Assembly: GCA_013695175.1 (NCBI GenBank)
Contig: JACDAZ010000247.1
Coordinates: 1-9,471 of the forward strand
Direction of reading: 5' to 3'
DNA from: Flavisolibacter sp.
GTDB taxonomy: Bacteria; Bacteroidota; Bacteroidia; Chitinophagales; Chitinophagaceae
Length of the DNA: 9,471 nucleotides
The notes beneath the pieces were generated by a model. It made no database searches and was not told the DNA's origin. It saw only the letters and a list, made by a program, of their open reading frames with translations. Positions 1 to 5,725 of this stretch are shown piece after piece (the first letter of the stretch is position 1; every line of letters starts with the position of its first letter). A program made the translations under genes and the position numbers.

Positions 1-406
1 GATCCCAGCCACGGCCAATGATCCAGTTGCCGGGTTGTTCTGGAGCAAATTTTTTCAGGATATCCAGAATTTCATTCCAGCTTTTGGTACCATTCAAGTT
101 CGCTGTTTGTAATCCAAGTCCGTAACGGTAAAAATGTGCATGTGCATCAATAAAGCCAGGATAAACAGGCTTCCCTTTTGCATCGATTTTTTTGTCAGCC
201 TGAAACTGTTTTAACAGCGTTGCTGTAGTTCCAACGGCTTCTATTTTTCCATTTAAAACAGCGAGTGCGGATGCCATTGAAAATTTAGCATCTACAGTAT
301 AGATCTTTGCATTATATACAATCAGGTCCACTTTTTTTTTCTGTGCATATACTGCAACCGTGCTAAATAAAAGGAGGAGTATAAAAAAGCGTTTCAGGTT
401 TTTCAT
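1..406 (-). CDS. Exported YtcJ-type metal-dependent amidohydrolase, N-terminal part only
   Basis: Only the first 135 residues are in the window; the C-terminus lies beyond base 1. Residues 1-21 form a signal peptide: a basic start (MKNLKR), a hydrophobic core and a cleavage site near VYA|QK. The protein is therefore probably periplasmic. The mature part opens with the small beta domain of the amidohydrolase superfamily (DLIVYNAKIYT, about 27-37, then LNGKIEAVG). The first metal-binding strand GFIDAHAH follows, with H89 and H91. The segment WIIGRGWD at 128-135 is characteristic of the YtcJ / Amidohydro_3 subgroup, which hydrolyses C-N bonds in N-substituted or cyclic amides; the substrate here is unknown. 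The gene starts 12 nt after the stop of the upstream amidase, so the two are probably co-transcribed. The ATG at 406 is chosen because it begins the signal peptide. Family call is firm; substrate is open. Confidence 0.88.
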   Translation of the reverse strand, partial: MKNLKRFFILLLLFSTVAVYAQKKKVDLIVYNAKIYTVDAKFSMASALAVLNGKIEAVGTTATLLKQFQADKKIDAKGKPVYPGFIDAHAHFYRYGLGLQTANLNGTKSWNEILDILKKFAPEQPGNWIIGRGWD

Positions 407-418
407 GTAAAGGTTTGA

Positions 419-2068
419 TCAATTTAAAAATATCGAAGGTCTTTTCTTGTGATGATCGGTTTTCTGCTGGTAGAGGGTTGCTGCCTCAAGAATGGAAGCT
501 TCATCATATAAATTTCCGAGGAGGGTGATGCTGAGCGGTTGCCCGCTGCTGTTGAAACCTATGGGCATGCAAAGCGCAGGATTGCCTGTTAAATTCGTTA
601 TCGCCAGCTGGCTTCCTCCATAGGTCGGAACGATCACCACATCAAAATTTTTCATTACTTCCTGTACTTTCTCTGATAGCGTGTAACGGTGCCTGTTCGC
701 ATTGATGTATTCTACTGCGGGAATCATCCTGGCCGAGCGCCAGGAGTTGGGCCAGAACCCTTTGTCCTGTCTTTCTATGAGGTCATCACGATCGGTCCTG
801 GTAAGTTCGTCGAATGCAGCAGCCGATTCAGAAAGTAATACGATGCTTATCATGTTGGCTGTATATACACCTGAATCCGGGAAGATAACAGGTTGAAGTG
901 TAGCACCCATTGATCTGTAAATTTCCAATACTTTCCATTCAGGTGCATCCTTGCGCAGGCGGTTAAAATAGTTTTCCGCGTATGCGATCTTTAACCCCGA
1001 TATTTTTTTTAAAGGATTGTAATTAAATGCATGATCCAAAGACCCCGGATCTTTGCCATCAGTTCCCTTCAGGTAATAATAAACAATGGCATCATCAGCT
1101 GCACTTCTGCAGATGGGACCTGCTTTGTCGAGGCTCCAGCATAACACCATAGCACCCGACCTGCTTACCGTTCCGAAGGTGGGTCTTAATCCTGTTGCGC
1201 CACATCTTGTAGATGGAGAGATAATAGAACCCAGTGTTTCGGTACCAATGGTGAAAGGCAAAAGACCTGCAACCACAGAAGCGGCAGATCCCGCAGAGGA
1301 ACCACTTGAACCCTGACTCAGGTCCCAGGGATTTTTTGTTTCACCTCCAAACCATTTGTTGTTAAAAGCAAGAGCACCAAGAGAAAGCTTTGCACACAGC
1401 ACGGCACCTGCAGCGCGCAATTTTTGATATACATAGGCATCTTCCTCCAGCACCTGGTCTTTATACGGTGTAGTACCCCAGGTAGTTTTATAACCTTTTA
1501 CTGCAAATAAATCTTTTAAACCATATGGAATGCCATGTAATGGGCCACGATATATTCCTTTTCTCAAATCATCATCAGCTTGTCTGGCTTCTTGTAATGC
1601 AAGATCTTCTGTCAGTGTAATTACAGCTTCCAAAGTGTCACCCCATTGTTTTAACCTGTTTAGAAAAAACGTGGTTAATTCAACAGAGGTGATTTTTTTA
1701 TTTTTTATTAATGATGCCAGTTGAGGAATAGAATAAAAAGCCAGATCTGTTTTGTTTTTTGGTAGGGCAACATTAGCGGGTATTATCCAGTTTATTTTTT
1801 GCTGATTCATGGGAACACTAAAACCAATGGGTGCCGGTTGAAATGCAAATGGATATGGAATATCATTGGCAGGAAGCGTTTTATGCATGGTTGCATAAAG
1901 CCTTCGCATTTGCAGTAGGTTTCCTAACATAGAGTCTGCTTCGGCAGATGTAAATTCAAGATTATACCACTTTGCCCATTGCTGTATTTGATTCAAAGAA
2001 TCCTGCCTTGGTTGTGCCTGTACCAAATGCACTATTAAAACAAAAAAAGCTATTAAAAAAATTTTCAT
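419..2068 (-). CDS. Exported amidase-signature family hydrolase
   Basis: A 549-residue amidase-signature enzyme that hydrolyses a carboxamide bond; the substrate cannot be predicted. Residues 1-18 are a signal peptide (MKIFLIAFFVLIVHLVQA|Q), which argues for periplasmic action and against a GatA role in tRNA amidation. Residues 19-110 are a family-specific N-terminal extension. The catalytic Ser-cisSer-Lys triad can be read as K185 (HGIPYGLKD), S257 (in GSSGSSAGS) and S281 (TETLGSI). The 24-residue gap between the two serines matches characterised amidases such as peptide amidase. The usual TDTGGS motif is TETLGS here, as in a group of secreted amidases often misnamed GatA. The length and ending look complete. 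It is the first gene of a pair with the amidohydrolase 12 nt downstream. It appears richer in G+C than the genes from 2172 onward. No clear promoter box was found upstream. Confidence 0.93.
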   Translation of the reverse strand: MKIFLIAFFVLIVHLVQAQPRQDSLNQIQQWAKWYNLEFTSAEADSMLGNLLQMRRLYATMHKTLPANDIPYPFAFQPAPIGFSVPMNQQKINWIIPANVALPKNKTDLAFYSIPQLASLIKNKKITSVELTTFFLNRLKQWGDTLEAVITLTEDLALQEARQADDDLRKGIYRGPLHGIPYGLKDLFAVKGYKTTWGTTPYKDQVLEEDAYVYQKLRAAGAVLCAKLSLGALAFNNKWFGGETKNPWDLSQGSSGSSAGSAASVVAGLLPFTIGTETLGSIISPSTRCGATGLRPTFGTVSRSGAMVLCWSLDKAGPICRSAADDAIVYYYLKGTDGKDPGSLDHAFNYNPLKKISGLKIAYAENYFNRLRKDAPEWKVLEIYRSMGATLQPVIFPDSGVYTANMISIVLLSESAAAFDELTRTDRDDLIERQDKGFWPNSWRSARMIPAVEYINANRHRYTLSEKVQEVMKNFDVVIVPTYGGSQLAITNLTGNPALCMPIGFNSSGQPLSITLLGNLYDEASILEAATLYQQKTDHHKKRPSIFLN

Positions 2069-2107
2069 TCCATTTTATTCAAAGAGGGAAATTAAGTGTA
2101 TTTTCTT

Positions 2108-2137
2108 GAAGAACTTCTTATAGAACAAGAAGTTTTC
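2108..2137. other. Imperfect inverted repeat (hairpin) between small ORF and amidase
   Basis: AACTTCTT (2112-2119) and AAGAAGTT (2127-2134) form an 8-bp perfect stem with a 7-nt loop. It extends by GAA/TTC across one bulged G at 2111. On the minus strand it lies between the stop of the small ORF and the start of the amidase. No T-run follows it in either direction, so it is not a canonical intrinsic terminator. It could be an operator, an mRNA processing or stabilising hairpin, or chance in AT-rich DNA. Confidence 0.35.
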
Positions 2138-2171
2138 TTAGTTGATAATTCGAAATTCTTTTATGTAAATT

Positions 2172-2435
2172 TCAAACAGCAGATGTACTCATATGCAATG
2201 AAACTTCCCGAATTAAAATATCCATAAGAGGAGTGGTGTTTTCTCTGGGTATATGTTCAAAAAAATATTGATTGGAAGCAGATGAAATTATTTTTGTAGA
2301 AGGTAAAAGTTCAAGCAATTGTTCATCTAAAATATTAAGGTTGTACTCTGTATAAAAGGGAGTATTACGTACTGAAACCATGGCAGAATGGTTTATTCCG
2401 GCATAACTAAAGTATATACTAAAAATACGAGCCAT
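2172..2435 (-). CDS. Small conserved-looking hypothetical protein, 87 aa
   Basis: I do not recognise a named family. The start chosen is the ATG at 2435 (MARIFSIYF...). An upstream TTG would add two residues but is less likely. The product has no signal peptide, no membrane segment and no cysteine, so it is probably cytosolic. The first half alternates in a way suggesting beta strands (RIFSIYFSYAG, HSAMVSVRNTPFYTEYN). A middle part is rich in Leu/Asp/Glu (LDEQLLELLP), and the C-terminal end looks helical (TTPLMDILIREVSLHM). It resembles small uncharacterised Bacteroidota proteins I have seen, but I cannot name one securely. It lies 97 nt downstream of the GCS2-type ligase and 103 nt upstream of the amidase on the same strand. 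It could belong to the ligase transcript or stand alone; no promoter box is evident in the 97-nt gap. That it is a real gene is inferred from its protein-like composition and clean placement. Confidence 0.7.
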   Translation of the reverse strand: MARIFSIYFSYAGINHSAMVSVRNTPFYTEYNLNILDEQLLELLPSTKIISSASNQYFFEHIPRENTTPLMDILIREVSLHMSTSAV

Positions 2436-2532
2436 TAGCAAGGTTTAAAAGGTGGTTACCATGCCCTCAATCCGGTTCTACGATTTACTACAATTTACGA
2501 AACAAATTTCATTTGAAAAAGTTCAAAATCAT

Positions 2533-3645
2533 TTAAAAATCAGCAACAAATTGTGATTGTATAAAATCAACAACATCTGTCATGCTTTTATTTTGTTCAT
2601 ACACCTGTAATTGACGATCGGCTCCCGTTCCCATTTCTAAAATTTTATGTACTGCTGCCAGCCTGTGCCTGCTTCCTAAATGATCTACAACATCATCAAC
2701 AAAATCCAGAAGTTCATATATAAGAACACGTGTATTTACTTCTTCCTCTTTTCCAAAATCAATCAAACGTCCATCAATTCCATACCTGCTTGCACGCCAT
2801 TTGTTTTCATTTATTAAGGCTCTTGAATATTGAATGAAATTTAAATTTTGAGATTGAAGTTTATAAATCTTTGCACAAATACCCTGGAAAAGTGTGGCAA
2901 ATGCAATGGTTTCATCTACCGTTAGCGGTACATCACAAATGCGAAATTCAACAGTATTAAAAAAGGGATGCACTCTTAAGTCCCACCATATTTTTTTAGC
3001 ATTGTCAATAGAGTTGGTTTTCATTAAAACTTTTACGTAATTGTCATAAGCTTCAATGCTTTCAAAATTATCAGGAATTCCCGTTCTTGGAAATTTATCA
3101 AAAACCTTTGTTCTGAAAGATTTATAACCGGTATGCCTGCCTTCCCAAAATGGTGAATTAGTACTAAGTGCAAAAATATGCGGCAAAAAATACCTGGTGC
3201 TGTTTGCTATATGATTAGCCATTTCACGTGTTTCCATTCCCACATGTACATGCAACCCAAATATTAAATTACTTCTTGCTGCTTCCTGCAGTTCATTTAC
3301 TATTTCATTATACCTTATATGATCTGTTATTAACTGGCTTTGCCAGTGACTAAAAGGATGTGTACCGGCAGCCCCCATCGAAAAGCCCAAACTGACCGCT
3401 ATTTCCGAAATGGTTTTCCTGAGTAATTTAATATCATCGTATGCAGCATCAATATTCAAACATATATCTGTCCCCACCTCCACAACCGCCTGGTGCATTT
3501 CTGCTTTTACCTTGTCTTTAATTATTTTTTGACCTTCATGTACAATTTTTTGTTCATGACTTTTTAATTCCCTTGTAACAGGGTCGAGAACCATGTATTC
3601 TTCTTCTACACCCAGTGTAAAGTTGTTATAATTTAATTGCGCCAT
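2533..3645 (-). CDS. YbdK-type carboxylate-amine ligase (glutamate-cysteine ligase family 2, GCS2)
   Basis: The 370-residue product matches the size of E. coli YbdK (about 372). It belongs to the GCS2 family, which activates a carboxylate with ATP and joins it to an amine; YbdK has weak glutamate-cysteine ligase activity. Visible family motifs are GVEEEYMVLDP (12-22, the Glu-rich metal/ATP strand), HQAVVEVGTD (51-60), GLHVHVGM (130-137), STNSPFWEG (161-169), WWDLRVHP (220-227) and TVEFRICD (231-238). It has no signal peptide and is cytosolic. It starts 22 nt after the stop of the ATP-grasp gene, so the two ligases are almost certainly one transcript. The real substrates are unknown. A role in classical glutathione synthesis is doubtful, because Bacteroidota mostly use other thiols and no recognisable gshB is next to it. 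Start is the only sensible ATG, directly before the conserved N-terminal strand. Family call is very firm. Confidence 0.95.
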   Translation of the reverse strand: MAQLNYNNFTLGVEEEYMVLDPVTRELKSHEQKIVHEGQKIIKDKVKAEMHQAVVEVGTDICLNIDAAYDDIKLLRKTISEIAVSLGFSMGAAGTHPFSHWQSQLITDHIRYNEIVNELQEAARSNLIFGLHVHVGMETREMANHIANSTRYFLPHIFALSTNSPFWEGRHTGYKSFRTKVFDKFPRTGIPDNFESIEAYDNYVKVLMKTNSIDNAKKIWWDLRVHPFFNTVEFRICDVPLTVDETIAFATLFQGICAKIYKLQSQNLNFIQYSRALINENKWRASRYGIDGRLIDFGKEEEVNTRVLIYELLDFVDDVVDHLGSRHRLAAVHKILEMGTGADRQLQVYEQNKSMTDVVDFIQSQFVADF

Positions 3646-3667
3646 GTATTAATTAAAAACGATTTAT

Positions 3668-4627
3668 TTAAGAATCTAATAAAGCTTTCCCTTCTGCACT
3701 CCTTACAATATATTCTCCCCATGTAAGGTTGTCATGTCCCTCTTTTTGATCTAATGCTCTTTCAATAGCATAAGTAGCTGCTGTTTCAACTACCCACTCA
3801 AAATTTTCTTCGCCTACCCCTGAACGTTCTGCATCGGGTGCCGGGTTTCCAAAATCTATTGCATAAGGAACTCCGTCACGTATGGCTAGTTCCACGGTAT
3901 TAAAATCGTAACCCAGGTATTTATTAATACGAAGAACAATATCTTCCATTAATTTTAATCTTTCCTGGCCGGGAACAAAATCAGCTGCATAGCGAAGGTG
4001 ATGTGGATTGCGCGGTTCATAAGGCATTATGCGAACATATTTGCCTCCTATACAATAACACCTGTAATATTCATCAAAAACAATTTCTTCCTGCAATAGC
4101 ATTACAAGCTGGTTTGTTTCTGAGTGCTTGTCATAAAATTCTTTTTCGTTTTCTAAACGATATACATTTTTCCATCCCCCACCGGCAAAAGGTTTCATAT
4201 AAGCAGGAAACCCAACATATTTAAACATGCCTTCCCAATCCAGTGGGTATGCAAGGTTAGAAAATGATTCAGGATTCGTATCCGTTGGCATTTCATATGA
4301 CGGAAGGATCACAGTTTTAGGAATGGGTACTCCAATCCTGGTCATCAAAGAGTTGTTGAAGTATTTATCATCAGCACTCCACCAGAACGGATTATTAATA
4401 ACTGCTGTACCGGTAATAGCTTCATTCTTTAATATAGCACGGTAAAAAGGTACATCTTGTGAAATACGATCTATAAGAACAGCATATCCCGAATTCACAC
4501 CCTGCACTGATTTATCCATTCTGAAAGGTTCAGCAAAAACACCATCAATACCTTTACTGTTCACTTTTTCAATAAATGCCATTGGAAAAGACCTTTCCTT
4601 TCCAAAAAGTATCCCTATTTTTTTCAT
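3668..4627 (-). CDS. ATP-grasp domain protein, probable carboxylate-amine (peptide) ligase
   Basis: A 319-residue cytosolic protein with RimK/D-Ala-ligase-like ATP-grasp architecture. Residues 1-80 form an N-terminal alpha/beta domain (MKKIGILFGKE..., then VINNPFWWSADDKYFNNSLMTRIGVPIPKT). The ATP-binding part follows: FPAYMKPFAGGGWKNVYRL (140-158), with the nucleotide-contacting K145 and the Gly-rich loop. Next are LLQEEIVFDEYYRCYCIGG (177-195) and the metal-binding end FNTVELAIRDG (242-252) plus AIDFGNPAPDAE (256-267). In this superfamily the Asp/Glu/Asn residues of that last stretch hold the Mg-ATP. Enzymes of this type form an acyl-phosphate and then an amide bond. The gene is the first of a minus-strand run. 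It is followed after 22 nt by the GCS2-type ligase and is divergent from the esterase. It is not gshB: the fold is shared but the sequence is not that of the GshB family. Substrates are unknown. Confidence 0.9.
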   Translation of the reverse strand: MKKIGILFGKERSFPMAFIEKVNSKGIDGVFAEPFRMDKSVQGVNSGYAVLIDRISQDVPFYRAILKNEAITGTAVINNPFWWSADDKYFNNSLMTRIGVPIPKTVILPSYEMPTDTNPESFSNLAYPLDWEGMFKYVGFPAYMKPFAGGGWKNVYRLENEKEFYDKHSETNQLVMLLQEEIVFDEYYRCYCIGGKYVRIMPYEPRNPHHLRYAADFVPGQERLKLMEDIVLRINKYLGYDFNTVELAIRDGVPYAIDFGNPAPDAERSGVGEENFEWVVETAATYAIERALDQKEGHDNLTWGEYIVRSAEGKALLDS

Positions 4628-4748
4628 ACGTTGGTTTTATGGTTAACAAAGCTGCGAAAATTTAAAGTACAACTAAATTCAAAGTCAAATATAATCTCCC
4701 GATCTTTTTTTGTTTATGATACATAAAATAATTGCAACTTAAATTTGA
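4628..4748. promoter_or_regulatory. Divergent intergenic region between ligase operon and esterase
   Basis: These 121 nt must carry the start signals of both the ATP-grasp/GCS2 transcript and the esterase. On the minus strand TATATTTG (4693-4686) fits the Bacteroidota -7 consensus TAnnTTTG. It would give a leader of roughly 50-55 nt for the ATP-grasp gene. No TTG -33 element lies at the usual 17-23 nt distance, so the assignment is tentative. On the plus strand the only TAnnTTTG match (4740-4747) touches the start codon and is probably not functional. The shared region makes coordinated control of the three genes plausible but does not prove it. Confidence 0.4.
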
Positions 4749-5570
4749 ATGATGAAGGTAAAGAACCTTGGTTCGCTGCATGTTGAAACTAAATTACTTT
4801 ATTCCATTTCACTAAGGCGATATATAACAATTGATTTTTATTTACCTAAAAATATTGCTGATCCTTCACAGCTTTCTTTACTGCTTATTAATGACGGGCA
4901 GGACCTTCATCAAATGAAGTTTGATGTAATGCTTAATGATTTACTGGAAACAAACCAGGTTCAGCCCTTACTATGTGTTGGAATTCATGCCAACAGAGAT
5001 AGAAAAAAGGAATATGGTACAGTGCATACCGCAGATTATGCAAACAGAGGTGCACGTGCCGGAGCTTATAAAGATTTTATTTTACAACATTTATTGCCTT
5101 TTATTCACACCAATTTTTGTGTTGAATCTTTTAAAATGAAAGGCATGGCAGGTTTTTCATTAGGTGGTTTATCGGCTTTGGACCTGGTTTGGAATCATCC
5201 TCATATATTTAGTATTGCGGGCGTTTTTTCAGGGTCACTCTGGTGGCGTTCGCGATCTTTAGAGGATGGTTATGTTGAAGAAACAGACAGGATCATGCAC
5301 CAGCAAATAAAAAGTGGAGATTTTAAGAAAGGATTGAAATTTTATTTTACAACAGGTTCTCTTGATGAAACTGCTGACAGGAATAATAATGGTATTATAG
5401 ATTCCATTGATGATACTTTAGGACTTATTTCAGAGCTGGAGCAATTAGGATACGAGAAAGAAACAGATATCAAGTATATCAATTTTGAAGATGGAAGACA
5501 TGATGTGGAAACCTGGGGGCGTTCTATGCCAAAGTTCCTGTTGTGGGGATGGGGGGGGAAGGAAATATGA
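4749..5570 (+). CDS. Putative esterase, alpha/beta-hydrolase fold (esterase D / Fes-like)
   Basis: A 273-residue serine hydrolase of the putative-esterase family, the fold used by S-formylglutathione hydrolase and enterochelin esterase. The nucleophile elbow is GFSLGG (135-140) with S137. The probable catalytic acid is D206 (TGSLDE) and the catalytic histidine H251 (EDGRHDVETW). The oxyanion region is near LLINDGQD (45-52). No signal peptide is visible, so it is probably cytosolic, unlike the exported hydrolases at the left of the window. Residues 210-221 read D-x-N-x-N-G-x-I-D-x-x-D, an EF-hand-like calcium-loop pattern just after the catalytic acid. Start: two adjacent ATG codons (4749 and 4752); either is possible. 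It is divergent from the two amide ligases and may hydrolyse or process their product. The last codons lie on a G8 tract (5551-5558), and the stop codon is inside a heptamer repeat. Confidence 0.9.
   Translation: MMKVKNLGSLHVETKLLYSISLRRYITIDFYLPKNIADPSQLSLLLINDGQDLHQMKFDVMLNDLLETNQVQPLLCVGIHANRDRKKEYGTVHTADYANRGARAGAYKDFILQHLLPFIHTNFCVESFKMKGMAGFSLGGLSALDLVWNHPHIFSIAGVFSGSLWWRSRSLEDGYVEETDRIMHQQIKSGDFKKGLKFYFTTGSLDETADRNNNGIIDSIDDTLGLISELEQLGYEKETDIKYINFEDGRHDVETWGRSMPKFLLWGWGGKEI
5551..5558 (+). repeat. Homopolymeric G8 tract in the last codons of the esterase gene
   Basis: Eight consecutive G residues lie 12 nt before the esterase stop, encoding part of WGWGGKEI. Such runs are unusual in this AT-rich sequence and prone to slippage. 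Gain or loss of one G changes only the last few residues, because stops in all frames follow at once in the adjacent repeat. Confidence 0.8.
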
Positions 5571-5600
5571 AATATGAAGTATGAAGTATGAAGTATGAAG
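5566..5600 (+). repeat. Heptanucleotide tandem repeat, five copies of TATGAAR
   Basis: Five head-to-tail 7-nt units occupy 5566-5600: one TATGAAA followed by four TATGAAG. The first unit contains the esterase stop codon (TGA at 5568-5570). Because 7 is not a multiple of 3, the TGA in successive units falls in all three reading frames (5568, 5575, 5582, then repeating). The array is short and perfect apart from the first unit. It is probably a simple-sequence repeat made by replication slippage, or part of an intergenic repeat family. Confidence 0.85.
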
Positions 5601-5674
5601 AAGAAAGTAAGAAATCTGGTTTTAATTTATGAAGTAACCATTGCTAAGTGAGAAATCTATTAGTAATATAACTA

Positions 5675-5706
5675 AAAAAAAGATCCCGCTGGGGGGATCT
5701 TTTTTT
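5675..5706. terminator. Bidirectional intrinsic terminator
   Basis: A 13-bp perfect stem has arms 5675-5687 (A-run then GATCCC) and 5694-5706 (GGGATC then T-run), with the 6-nt loop GCTGGG. The G+C-rich inner part flanked by A and T runs gives a terminator on both strands. It fits the position between the esterase (plus) and the convergent TonB-dependent receptor (minus), whose stop lies 19 nt beyond. Confidence 0.9.
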
Positions 5707-5725
5707 AGAGGTTATAGTTAAAAAA

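Noticed and set aside
702..1724. Plus-strand ORFs of 64-76 codons across the amidase gene
   Set aside because: They lie wholly inside a well-supported gene on the other strand and encode no recognisable protein.
419..2068. Amidase as GatA (tRNA amidotransferase subunit A)
   Set aside because: It has a signal peptide and an N-terminal extension, and no gatB or gatC is nearby.
2436..2441. TTG start two codons upstream for the small protein
   Set aside because: An ATG immediately follows, and the downstream sequence MARIF... is the more natural start.
4003..4445. Plus-strand ORFs of about 72 codons across the ATP-grasp gene
   Set aside because: Antisense shadows of a well-conserved coding region.
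4740..4747. TAAATTTG as -7 box for the esterase
   Set aside because: It lies 1 nt before the start codon, so transcription would begin inside the gene; no -33 element at the right distance.
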